The notes beneath the pieces were generated by a model. It worked only from the letters and a program-made list of their open reading frames with translations, did no database searches and was not told the origin of the DNA. Below, in pieces: positions 24,905 to 32,890 of a DNA stretch of 64,000 bases (within the stretch, counting starts at the first letter, position 1; each line of letters begins with the position of its first letter). The stretch is from Bradyrhizobium sp. AUGA SZCCT0283 (GTDB lineage Bacteria > Pseudomonadota > Alphaproteobacteria > Rhizobiales > Xanthobacteraceae), in NCBI RefSeq assembly GCF_018130385.1, contig NZ_JAFCLU010000015.1:1-64000 (forward strand), given 5' to 3'. A program made the position numbers and the translations under genes.

Positions 24905-25363
24905 TCAGATATCTCCCACAAGGTGATTTTCAATTTCTCCGACTGGAAGTTTCGTCAGGTCCTTGTTTATCTCGGCAACAAGGCATGCCTTCACATCGGA
25001 ATGGAATGCGTTCCGCAGATCAGCAAGCGTTCTTGGTGGAGCCACCACGATGAGAGCCTTCGCCTTGGTTGTCCGAACCATATGTTCCATGGCCGCGGCG
25101 ACCCTTTGCGCGAAGCGGTGCTCTTCGATGTCATGCCAATCGGTCGGTTCGACAGCGCTTCGGCGGCCTCCTGGTCCGGCCTCGCTCAGGTGCCCTGGCC
25201 GGTCGCTGCCCTGCTCATGAGTCGGCGGATTTTCCTCCTCAAAGACCTTCTCGATCCTGAGATTCGGAGATATCGCGTCGCCATCATTTCGCAGGAACAA
25301 GGCCTTCCGGCCATCGCCGACAAACACCAATGCATTGTGCGGAATTTTGAGGTTGTTCTTCAT
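24905..25363 (-). CDS. Host attachment family protein (baeRF-like)
   Basis: The 152-residue protein matches the alphaproteobacterial host-attachment family, a bacterial eRF1-like (baeRF) group: it opens with IPHNALVFVGDGRKALFLRN, has a middle EQGSDRPGHLSEAGPGGRRSAVE and a C-terminal KALIVVAPPRTLADLRNAF segment with the helix that follows. The name comes from an Agrobacterium plant-attachment phenotype; the fold suggests a ribosome- or RNA-related role instead. CAGGAGGACGAC gives a strong RBS. It sits among Usp and Hsp20 genes. Confidence 0.82.
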   Translation of the reverse strand: MKNNLKIPHNALVFVGDGRKALFLRNDGDAISPNLRIEKVFEEENPPTHEQGSDRPGHLSEAGPGGRRSAVEPTDWHDIEEHRFAQRVAAAMEHMVRTTKAKALIVVAPPRTLADLRNAFHSDVKACLVAEINKDLTKLPVGEIENHLVGDI

Positions 25364-25805
25364 GTCGTCCTCCTGGCAGTTTTGCTACATCGCATCTGCC
25401 TACTCGCCTCCAGCCCACACGTCGAACGGATATGTGATACCCACACCATTGCAGCACAACCGAAACGAGGGCGGCGGCCGTGATGGCGACTGCGATCTTT
25501 TGTCTTCGCGATGGTTGATCAGGCGTGATGTCCTTCTCTCCGGTAGGCCGAGGTCTACACTTGGAGTGACCCGGTAGGCGCAGAGGCAAACGTCACAATC
25601 TTCTAATCGGCTTCAGACGCCTTAACTTGCTCTGGATCAATTTGCATTTTCTGACCATCGTCTATGCATGGGCGTCGTAGCGCGTTCCTTGAATTGTGGA
25701 TCACGGAGGTTCTCCTGAGCCAATCTGTTCCACTCCGACTACCCAGTTTACGGTTGAAGCCAACATCGGTAACTTCCTGTCGGATCGATGTGACGGAGAA
25801 ACGCA
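25364..25805. other. Divergent gap with a FixK-like box and one doubtful frame
   Basis: On the minus strand a TTG-started frame from 25589 runs into the host-attachment gene and contains a possible membrane segment (KIAVAITAAALVSVVLQWCG); it lacks an ATG and a good RBS, so I do not call it. The clear element is the FixK-like box at 25627-25640. Confidence 0.4.
25627..25640. promoter_or_regulatory. FixK-like box in the host-attachment / hsp20 divergent gap
   Basis: TTGCTCTGGATCAA fits the relaxed FixK2 pattern TTG(A/C)-N6-(T/G)CAA. It is 172 bases (centre) from the hsp20 start at 25806 and 270 from the host-attachment start, longer than for other boxes in this window. Confidence 0.45.
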
Positions 25806-26213
25806 ATGCCGCCGAAGGATCCCATCAACTGGATGCTTTCCGATGCCATCGATACGCTCGCCCGGGCGGAGCGCTTGCACCAGCAATTCCTGAATCTTCA
25901 GCCGTTGGCCGGAACCCGCGAGCCATGCTGGGAGCCTCCCATCGACGTGCTGGAGACGGAGCGGGAGATACTCATCTTCATCGCCCTGCCGGGGGTCGAC
26001 CCCAACGAGGTCGAAGCGATACTCGACAAGGGAGTGCTCGTGGTGAGGGGTCGCCGCGCGTTGCCTGCGGAACTCCGGGACGCGCGCATCCTCCGCCTCG
26101 AACTGCCGCAAGGCCGGTTCGAGCGTCGCATTGCCCTACCGTCGGGACGCTACGCCATAAGCCGCTTCGCCGCGAACGGTTGCGTCGGCTTGCGGCTCGC
26201 CAAGTCCAGCTGA
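25806..26213 (+). CDS. Hsp20 family protein, second copy
   Basis: The 135-residue protein has a reduced alpha-crystallin domain: CWEPPIDVLETEREILIFIALPG, EVEAILDKGVLVVRGRR and LPQGRFERRIALPSGRY are recognisable; the domain ends without the usual charged C-terminal extension. It lies 10 bases upstream of lon on the same strand, so chaperone and protease are probably made from one transcript. That pairing (hold unfolded protein, then degrade) is seen in other bacteria. CGGAGAAACGCA precedes the ATG. Confidence 0.87.
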   Translation: MPPKDPINWMLSDAIDTLARAERLHQQFLNLQPLAGTREPCWEPPIDVLETEREILIFIALPGVDPNEVEAILDKGVLVVRGRRALPAELRDARILRLELPQGRFERRIALPSGRYAISRFAANGCVGLRLAKSS

Positions 26214-26223
26214 GGAGACGGCC

Positions 26224-28629
26224 ATGTCACCGGACAATGAAGCACCCGCATCGGGTCCCGCTCCTGCCTCGTCGCCTGATCTATCGATTCAGATTCCGGG
26301 CGACGCTCTCATTATTGTGCCGGTGCGCAATACTGTCCTGTTTCCAGGCGTGGTCATCCCCATCACCATAGGGCGGCCGAAATCGATCGCTGCGGCGCAA
26401 CAGGCAGTGCGCGAACAGCGGCAGATCGGCATTCTGCTCCAACGCGATGCCGAGTTGAGTGAACCCGGACCTGACGATTTGTACCGCGTCGGCACCATCG
26501 CCAATATCGTGCGCTACATCACCGGGCCCGATGACAGTCATCATGTCATCTGTCAGGGCGTGCAGCGCATGCGGGTGCTCGACTACCTTCCAGGCGCTCC
26601 GTTTCTGGCAGCGCGCGTTCTTCACATACCCGAGCCCTCGACCAGTTCGCCGGAGATAGAGGCCCGCTTTTTGAACTTGCAGCGGCAGGCGATTGAAGCT
26701 GCAGAACTGCTTCCGCAGGCTCCGCAGGAATTGATCTCCGTACTACAAGGCACCACTTCTCCCTCAAACCTGGCCGACCTTGCAACGTCCTACATGGACA
26801 TCAAGCCGCAGGAGAAGCAGGAAATCCTGGAGACGATCGATCTCGCGCTCCGCATGGATAAAGTTTCGCGCCATCTGGCCGAGCGTATCGAGGTGCTTCG
26901 GCTCAGCCATGAGATCGGACAGCAGACAAAGGCGACTTTCGACGAGCGCCAGCGGGAAGCGATCCTTCGCGAGCAGATGGCGACTATTCAGCGCCAACTT
27001 GGGGAGGGCGACGGCAAGGCGCAGGAGGTGGCCGAGCTGAACGAGGCCATCGCCAAGGCCGGCATGCCGCCCGAAGCGGAAAGCCAGGCGCGAAAGGAAG
27101 TCCGCCGCTATGAGCGCATGCCGGAGGCGGCTGCCGAGGCTGGCATGGTCCGAAGCTATCTCGACTGGCTGATTGAGCTGCCCTGGAGCCTGCCGGAGGA
27201 GAAACCGATCGACATTGCCGAGGCAAGGCGAATCCTCGATGAGGATCATTATGGTCTTGAGAAGATCAAGAGCCGGATCATCGAATATCTGGCCGTCCGA
27301 AAGCTGGCGCCGCAGGGCAAGGCGCCTATTCTCTGTTTCGTCGGTCCGCCCGGTGTCGGCAAGACGTCGTTGGGACAATCCATTGCGCGCGCGATGGGGC
27401 GACCGTTCGTGCGGGTCAGCCTGGGTGGCGTCCATGACGAGGCGGAAATCCGCGGCCACCGGCGCACTTACATCGGCGCCCTGCCCGGCAATATCATACA
27501 AGCGATCAAGAAGGCGGGCTCGCGCAATTGCGTGATGATGCTCGACGAGATCGACAAGATGGGGCGCGGAATTCAGGGCGATCCCTCTGCCGCGATGCTT
27601 GAGGTGCTCGATCCCGAGCAGAACGCGACCTTCCGCGACAATTATCTCGGCGTCCCCTTCGATCTCTCGCGCGTCGTGTTCGTGGCCACCGCCAATATGC
27701 TCGATACCGTCCCCGGCCCGCTATTGGATCGGATGGAGATCATCAGTCTCGCCGGATATACCGAAGATGAGAAGCTGGAAATCGCCCGGCGCTATTTGGT
27801 CCGGCGCCAGCTCGAAGCCAATGGACTGAAGGCGGAACAGGCTGAGATAGATGCGGATGCCCTGCGGCTCATCATCAGGAGCTATACCCGCGAGGCAGGC
27901 GTGCGTAACCTGGAGCGAGAGATTGGCAAGGCGTTCCGCAACGTGGCCGTCCAGATCGCGGAAGGCAGCACAAAGCGGGTTTGTCTCGCCGCGAAAGATA
28001 TCGCATCTCTTCTTGGCCAACCCCGGTTCGAAAACGAGATCGCCATGCGCACCAGTATCCCCGGCGTGGCGACGGGGCTCGCCTGGACGCCAGTCGGCGG
28101 CGATATCCTCTTTATCGAAGCCTCCCGCACGCCCGGAAAGGGAGCGCTGATCCTGACCGGTCAGCTCGGCGAGGTGATGCGCGAGAGCGCGCAGGCTGCC
28201 CTGACCCTGGTGAAGAGCCGCGCATCTCAACTCGGTATCGATCCCTCGGTGTTCGAGAAGAGCGACATCCACGTCCATGTCCCGGCCGGCGCCACGCCGA
28301 AAGACGGGCCGAGCGCGGGTGTCGCGATGTTTACCGCCCTCGCCTCGCTGCTTACGGATCGCACCGTGAGAAGCGACACTGCCATGACCGGCGAGATTTC
28401 GCTGCGGGGCCTGGTGCTGCCGGTCGGCGGCATCAAGGAAAAGGTCGTCGCCGCCGCTGCTGCGGGTTTGACCCGCGTCATGCTGCCGGCACGCAATCGG
28501 CGGGACTTTGACGAGATACCGCAGGGAGCCCGCGACAGACTGGACTTCGTCTGGCTGGAGCGGGTGGATGACGCGATCGCCGCGGTCCTGGAGGGAACAT
28601 CCAGCACCGCTACCGCCGCCGCGGAATGA
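26224..28629 (+). CDS. lon: ATP-dependent protease Lon (LonA type)
   Basis: The 801-residue protein is a full LonA: an N-terminal LON substrate domain (IIVPVRNTVLFPGVVIPI), a coiled region, an AAA+ module with Walker A GPPGVGKTSLGQS and Walker B CVMMLDEIDKMG, and a protease domain with the dyad Ser in PKDGPSAGVAM and Lys in GGIKEKVVAA. It degrades damaged and regulatory proteins in the cytoplasm. Its place in an hsp20-lon pair suggests it may be a second, stress-specific Lon in addition to the usual clpX-linked lon of alphaproteobacteria; that cannot be tested from this window. Confidence 0.96.
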   Translation: MSPDNEAPASGPAPASSPDLSIQIPGDALIIVPVRNTVLFPGVVIPITIGRPKSIAAAQQAVREQRQIGILLQRDAELSEPGPDDLYRVGTIANIVRYITGPDDSHHVICQGVQRMRVLDYLPGAPFLAARVLHIPEPSTSSPEIEARFLNLQRQAIEAAELLPQAPQELISVLQGTTSPSNLADLATSYMDIKPQEKQEILETIDLALRMDKVSRHLAERIEVLRLSHEIGQQTKATFDERQREAILREQMATIQRQLGEGDGKAQEVAELNEAIAKAGMPPEAESQARKEVRRYERMPEAAAEAGMVRSYLDWLIELPWSLPEEKPIDIAEARRILDEDHYGLEKIKSRIIEYLAVRKLAPQGKAPILCFVGPPGVGKTSLGQSIARAMGRPFVRVSLGGVHDEAEIRGHRRTYIGALPGNIIQAIKKAGSRNCVMMLDEIDKMGRGIQGDPSAAMLEVLDPEQNATFRDNYLGVPFDLSRVVFVATANMLDTVPGPLLDRMEIISLAGYTEDEKLEIARRYLVRRQLEANGLKAEQAEIDADALRLIIRSYTREAGVRNLEREIGKAFRNVAVQIAEGSTKRVCLAAKDIASLLGQPRFENEIAMRTSIPGVATGLAWTPVGGDILFIEASRTPGKGALILTGQLGEVMRESAQAALTLVKSRASQLGIDPSVFEKSDIHVHVPAGATPKDGPSAGVAMFTALASLLTDRTVRSDTAMTGEISLRGLVLPVGGIKEKVVAAAAAGLTRVMLPARNRRDFDEIPQGARDRLDFVWLERVDDAIAAVLEGTSSTATAAAE

Positions 28630-28680
28630 GACGCACCTCAAGCACGATCCGACGGTTGAACCAGGGCTATCGGAGCGACG

Positions 28681-28809
28681 GTGGAGCGTTTCCTCTCTGC
28701 CGCAAAGCTCATCGACATGTACGTCGTGAAGCAAAACCCGGAAAGAACGGCGAAGATCTCGATCGCGAAGTCACTCGATACAACGGAATTCCTCACGTAC
28801 TTTCGCTAG
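28681..28809 (+). CDS. Possible 42-residue protein between lon and fabA
   Basis: A GTG at 28681 preceded by GGAGCGAC opens a 42-codon frame that reads VERFLSAAKLIDMYVVKQNP, then a basic helical middle, and ends TTEFLTYFR before TAG. The amphipathic, well-balanced composition looks like a real small protein or a remnant helix. It stops 13 bases before the fabA start. No family recognised. Confidence 0.35.
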   Translation: MERFLSAAKLIDMYVVKQNPERTAKISIAKSLDTTEFLTYFR

Positions 28810-28822
28810 GAAGGAAATTGTC

Positions 28823-29353
28823 TTGTCCAACCCAAAAGACTTTCACACTCCGCAATCGTCCTACACAAGACAAGATCTGCTCAAATCGAGCGAAGGCGGC
28901 TATTTCGGCCCGGGCAATGCCCAGTTGCCGGCCCCGCCCATGCTGATGATCGACCGTATCACCGAGATCAGCCTGGACGGCGGCGAATTCGGCAAGGGCC
29001 GTGTAGTTGCTGAGCTGGATATCGCGCCGAGCCTGTGGTTTTTCGACTGTCACTTTCTCGGCGATCCCGTGATGCCGGGATGTCTGGGTCTGGACGCCAT
29101 GTGGCAAATCATCGGCTATTGGCTTGGCTGGTCGGGCTCACCGGGCAAGGGCCGCGCCGTTGGCGTCGGCGAGGTCAAGTTCCGGGGAGACATAAAACCA
29201 GACATCAAGGGCGTGCGCTACGAGGTCAATATGCGCCAGGTCAGGCGCGGCAAACTGGCTGTTGGAATTGCTGACGGCAGCGTGTTTGCCGACGGCGCAT
29301 GCGTATATCTCGCCAAGGATATGAGGGTCGGAATGATAGCGTCCGCGATCTGA
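28823..29353 (+). CDS. fabA: 3-hydroxydecanoyl-ACP dehydratase/isomerase
   Basis: FabA dehydrates 3-hydroxydecanoyl-ACP and isomerises the product to the cis-3 form, starting unsaturated fatty acid synthesis. The 176-residue protein contains the active-site stretch WFFDCHFLGDPVMPGCLGLDAMWQ in two parts, with catalytic His77 and Asp91, and GEVKFRGDIKP. The start is a TTG at 28823, preceded by AGGAAGGAAA; no ATG lies before the conserved region. fabB and fabI, often next to fabA in rhizobia, are not present here, so this may be a second copy or a rearranged locus. Confidence 0.92.
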   Translation: MSNPKDFHTPQSSYTRQDLLKSSEGGYFGPGNAQLPAPPMLMIDRITEISLDGGEFGKGRVVAELDIAPSLWFFDCHFLGDPVMPGCLGLDAMWQIIGYWLGWSGSPGKGRAVGVGEVKFRGDIKPDIKGVRYEVNMRQVRRGKLAVGIADGSVFADGACVYLAKDMRVGMIASAI

Positions 29354-29481
29354 GATGCGGTAGCCTGCCCCGCGCAGTGCTGCGTCAACATGGGAACGCT
29401 GCGAACGAACAGCGCCGATCTTCATCGACCGTGACCCGACCCTCGCAAACGAGCGCCGTCGGAAGACAAGCGGCATACCGA

Positions 29482-29601
29482 TCAGGAACAAATCCAGATG
29501 ATCGCAACCGCAATCGGAACACCCAAACCAAGTGCGCCGAAGATCGCCGGGACGAACTCGGAAAGCAGACTCGTGTGGTGTCGTGCGCCAGATGACGACA
29601 T
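29482..29601 (-). CDS. Very small membrane protein, 39 residues
   Basis: The frame from ATG at 29601 reads MSSSGARHHTSLLSEFVPAI then FGALGLGVPIAVAIIWICS and ends in TGA. The last 25 residues form one strong transmembrane segment. A textbook RBS, AAGGAG, lies eight bases before the ATG, which is the main reason to believe it. No family recognised. The other sequence between 29354 and 29939 shows nothing I can name. Confidence 0.55.
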   Translation of the reverse strand: MSSSGARHHTSLLSEFVPAIFGALGLGVPIAVAIIWICS

Positions 29602-29939
29602 GACGTTACTCCTTGGAGCCCCGCGAGCCTCTGCCCGCCCCCAAGATGAACGATCAATCGCGCCTTCGGACTAACGCCCGTGGCGACTCTATAGAGGAGC
29701 AATGCTGGGGCGTTATGGTTAACAAGTGGTTAATCGGCATAAAGAGAAGTTTGCAGACCGCGCCTTGAATACGCGCCGCTTGATTGTGAATCGCGCGCCG
29801 GCGGTGCACACGTTGTTTCGGCCAAAGTTCCGGAAGAGCGCCCCGCCGGCATCGTCGACCGCTCCCCCGTCTCGCCCGGCCGCCCGTCAAGGAATGGCGC
29901 CTACCTCCGGTGCCAGTCCTTTTCAGCGGCGCGCGCCGA

Positions 29940-30284
29940 TCAGAACGAGCAGCCATACGCCGTGAGTGAGGCCTTCGTCGCATCCAAGGTCTGCTTGCAG
30001 GTTGCTTCCATGGTCGCCTTCGCCGACGGATTCTTGGCCAGGTCGACCCACGCCTTGCGCGTCTGGTCGATCTGCGTCTTGTACATCGCGCGCTGTGCCT
30101 CGGGGACCTTGGAGACGACGCAGGCATCGTATTTGGTCAGGAAGTCGTCACAGGCGGCGATACCCGTGCTCTGCGCGTGAGCCGTGGTGACGCCCGCGAG
30201 CAAGGCGATGCCCGCCGCGAGTGACAGCACCTGTCGGCGGTTCGCGCTCGAACCTGCCGCGGCCTTCGATGTTGCTTGACGCAT
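29940..30284 (-). CDS. Small exported protein of unknown function, 114 residues
   Basis: The N-terminus has a signal peptide (NRRQVLSLAAGIALLAGVTTAHA) with twin arginines, cleaved probably after AHA. The mature part, from QSTGIAACDDFLTKYDACV, contains four cysteines in a C-x(n)-C pattern and ends TAYGCSF; CDxFLxKYxxCV is a pattern of small periplasmic proteins in this group. The start chosen is the ATG at 30284; an upstream ATG at 30293 is possible. AGAGG lies about 11 bases before 30284. Function unknown. Confidence 0.72.
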   Translation of the reverse strand: MRQATSKAAAGSSANRRQVLSLAAGIALLAGVTTAHAQSTGIAACDDFLTKYDACVVSKVPEAQRAMYKTQIDQTRKAWVDLAKNPSAKATMEATCKQTLDATKASLTAYGCSF

Positions 30285-30637
30285 GACTCTCATTCCTCTG
30301 TAACAACTGAATAATTCGGATCGCCGGCAAGCGCCCGGCGTCGCCCGTATCTCCCCGATCGAGTCGCAAAGCGTCGCGCGCCGACAACCGGTCGGCGTTG
30401 CGGACGTTGAGCAGTTCGAGCGTTGAGCAGTTCGAGGCGAGACCGGGCACCATCGTGCCGGCAACGAATAAGTGTTCCGTCAATTTGGCGAGATTATGGG
30501 TGACGGCGTGGTGACATTGCGACGGCCGCCGCTGGATCGGCGACAGGCTGTTGCTGATCCTGATCTCGTCCAGCGATAACTGATGCACACAGCTCGGGCT
30601 GGACTGCCCCGATCCGGGATCGTCCAGCGCCGCCGCT
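30285..30637. other. Intergenic region without recognised content
   Basis: About 350 bases with only short frames on both strands. One direct repeat of the type GAGCAGTTCGAG occurs near 30410-30435 (GTTGAGCAGTTCGAGC followed by GTTGAGCAGTTCGAGG). No gene, RNA or regulatory motif could be assigned. Confidence 0.5.
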
Positions 30638-31660
30638 TTACGCGGCTGAGGTATCGATCGAACGGCGTATCACCCGCCGCACCTCCGCATTGGACAGGAA
30701 CAAATCGTGGTTGATGACGCCCCAGCCTGCGTCGGACGCGTCGATGACGCGCACTCCGAGCCGCTCGATGGCGGCCTTCTCGGCGGCGCCGACCCGTGTC
30801 ATCCCGCCGGCTATTCGCGCCGACAGCGCCAGCGCGCGGTCGTTCGTCGCGGCGACGACGGTGATCTTGCGGCCGAGCGGACCGATGCGGACAACCGCCG
30901 ACGAGAACACGTCCATGTCGATATCAGGCGAGGCGAACACCACTGCCCCGATCTTGTCCGCAGTGCTGTCACCGGATCGCGCGTAGAGTTGGCGCAGGCT
31001 TTCGAGCGTCAGCATGGTGCCCATGCTGTGCGCAACGATGTGAACCCGGCCGGCGCCGGGAGTAGTGACGACGGATTGGAGCACGCGTTCGAAGTCATCG
31101 CGGGACCACATCGCGCTCTCGCGATCGTAGGCGTAATCGAACAGCCCCGCCTTGGACGGCCAGGAGAAGACCATCGTCTGGCCGCGGAATTTGATGCCAT
31201 CGGCGAGATGCGCGGCATCGAGCACCGCCGTCTCGAATGTCTGTTTGAAACCGTGGACGTAGATCAGGACGTCGCCTCCGCCGCCACCCTGCGCGAGAAG
31301 ATCGCTGACCTCTCCCGACACCGGCTCGACCGCATCGAGACGCCAGTCGCCAATACCGGCTGCAGCGAGCGAGAAGCGGCTCTCGTCGGGCGGCACCAGC
31401 TTCGCCCGGGCGACGGTCATCCTTGTCGCGCGCTCCGGCCCGAACCAGGGTTTCGTTCGCCCGCCGTTCACCGGCTTGCGCGTGGTTGTGACGAGCAATG
31501 TCGGTTCTGCGGTAAGCGACGAAGCATCGTAACGCGCGCCCGTCGCGCCCAGACTGGCGCAACCGCCGAGCGCAAGCACGCTGGCGGAAGACACAATCCC
31601 GCGCAGCAACGCGCGGCGGGACGCAAGAGTCTCATTTTGCAGTAGATGTTGGACGATCAC
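30638..31660 (-). CDS. Alpha/beta hydrolase of the DUF900 type, probable lipoprotein
   Basis: The 340-residue protein starts with a signal segment ending in a lipobox-like LALGGCASL, so it is probably lipid-anchored in the envelope. The hydrolase domain has VLIYVHGFKQTFETAV (oxyanion region), TMVFSWPSKAGLFDYAYDRES, and the nucleophile elbow HIVAHSMGTMLTLE (His-Ser-Met-Gly). The late NHDLFLSNAEV holds the likely catalytic His. This is the DUF900 pattern. The substrate is unknown; no partner genes are adjacent. Confidence 0.85.
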   Translation of the reverse strand: MIVQHLLQNETLASRRALLRGIVSSASVLALGGCASLGATGARYDASSLTAEPTLLVTTTRKPVNGGRTKPWFGPERATRMTVARAKLVPPDESRFSLAAAGIGDWRLDAVEPVSGEVSDLLAQGGGGGDVLIYVHGFKQTFETAVLDAAHLADGIKFRGQTMVFSWPSKAGLFDYAYDRESAMWSRDDFERVLQSVVTTPGAGRVHIVAHSMGTMLTLESLRQLYARSGDSTADKIGAVVFASPDIDMDVFSSAVVRIGPLGRKITVVAATNDRALALSARIAGGMTRVGAAEKAAIERLGVRVIDASDAGWGVINHDLFLSNAEVRRVIRRSIDTSAA

Positions 31661-31880
31661 ACCGGACCTTTGGGAATACGGCCTTCGCAGAGCGCGCGCC
31701 CGCAGGTCTCCTGAACTAGCATGGCGAGAAGAGGGCAGACGATGACAATCGATTGTTCCAGTTCCGTCGCGATTCCGTGATCCCGGGCTGGCGCTACGAA
31801 ACCATTTTTGCCTGCCGCGAAGCGCTCCGGAAACAAACAGCGGCTACGGTGGCGCCAATCGGAACAAACGGGGTGAGATC

Positions 31881-31967
31881 ATGTTGATATCAGTGCTCAA
31901 CCTCTTCTACCACGAGTTTCTCAAGCGTGCCCTTTCCGGCATGATAATACAGGGAGGAAAGCTATGA
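31881..31967 (+). CDS. Small ORF, 28 residues, first of a coupled pair
   Basis: ATG at 31881, preceded by GGGGTGAG, opens a frame reading MLISVLNLFYHEFLKRALSG then MIIQGGKL. The start is hydrophobic and the middle basic, a pattern of small membrane-associated peptides. Its final codons encode the RBS (GGGAGGAAAG) of the next small ORF and its TGA overlaps that ORF's ATG. It may be a leader peptide or a real membrane peptide. Confidence 0.4.
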   Translation: MLISVLNLFYHEFLKRALSGMIIQGGKL

Positions 31968-32050
31968 CCGAGGTCGTGACGGCATTCCTCGTCTTCGTCA
32001 GCATCGGCGTGTTCCTGGCTCACGCATTTGACGCGTATCGCCTGCGTTAG
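31964..32050 (+). CDS. Small single-pass membrane protein, 28 residues
   Basis: The frame reads MTEVVTAFLVFVSIGVFLAH then AFDAYRLR and stops at TAG. Residues 5-21 are one transmembrane helix, followed by a basic end that would stay in the cytoplasm. The strong RBS GGGAGGAAAG sits at the right distance and the ATGA overlap couples it to the ORF before it. No family recognised. It is separate from the broken gene that follows on the other strand. Confidence 0.55.
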   Translation: MTEVVTAFLVFVSIGVFLAHAFDAYRLR

Positions 32051-32074
32051 ATCGGCGCCACAACACAGACACGA

Positions 32075-32637
32075 TTACGCCGCGAGATCAGTCGGCGTCT
32101 TGATGCCCACTTGGCGGCCCTCTCCAATCGGGCCGCATCCTTGCCGGCGATGAATACGTCGCGATCCGGGAATTTTCCAAACACGTCCGCAGGCTGACCG
32201 AAATTCGTGGCGAGCACATCCTTGGGATTTGCCGCGATTCATTGCGACAGGTCGATGGTCTCGCAAATGCCGGCATTGTACCCGATCAGGATGCGCGCAG
32301 TTCCACCTTGCCCTCGACGACGTACTGCCACTCGTCGGCGTTCGGATGCCAGTGCAGTTCGCGCATCGCGCCGGGCTCAAGCCGCATCGAGACGCCGGCG
32401 ATCCCCTTGGAGATCGGCAGTTGTGCGACGGTTGCCTCCTTGCCGTAACTGTTGCCGATGACCTTGCCGTCCGATTTCTCCAGCGCGAATTTGAAGGTCG
32501 GCAGATCCTTGCCCGCGAGCGTTGGGTTTGTTCATGAAACTCGGATCGCCACCGGCGGCCGGCTGGGCTCCGCCCAGCGCTGCCAGCGAGGCAATGCCTG
32601 CGGCGGCCAGAAACTCCCGGCGTTGCGGATCGGACAT
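32075..32637 (-). pseudogene. Decayed oxalate decarboxylase (bicupin) gene
   Basis: The frame from ATG at 32637 starts with a Tat-like leader (RREFLAAAGIASLAALGG) and reaches GDPSFMNK. The sense then continues one frame over as TLAGKDLPTFKFALEKSDGK, VAQLPISKGIAGVSMRLEPG and ELHWHPNADEWQYVVEGKVEL, which is the first cupin of oxalate decarboxylase with its HxH metal ligands. After a stop, only the far C-terminus is left (IGYNAGICETIDLSQ, a TGA, then NPKDVLATNFGQPADVFGKF). So there is a frameshift, a loss of the whole second cupin and an in-frame stop. It cannot make an active enzyme. Confidence 0.85.
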
Positions 32638-32890
32638 GATGCTCTGGCGGATGGGGTGTGCCGGCTATGAGCCGCCGCGTCCCGAGGCAACCGGGACGCC
32701 AAGCAAGGTCCGGCCACCCCCCGGGCCGTCGCGGGCTCAATTGAATGGCCATTAAATCAACAGGTTAGACAGACACTCGGGGATGGTGCTAGAGAACGCA
32801 GGCGCGCAGCGGGATTTCGATTCCGAGGATCGGGAGTTCTGGTCTCTCCGGGCGCGCTCGTTCGGCTCACGGCTATTCGGACATTTCGAC

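Noticed and set aside
25364..25589. TTG-started minus-strand frame with one hydrophobic segment upstream of the host-attachment gene
   Set aside because: It overlaps the next gene's start by about 80 bases, lacks an RBS at the TTG and has no recognisable homology.
30400..30440. Direct repeat of GTTGAGCAGTTCGAG as a possible CRISPR unit
   Set aside because: There are only two adjacent copies and no spacer pattern; no cas genes anywhere in the window.
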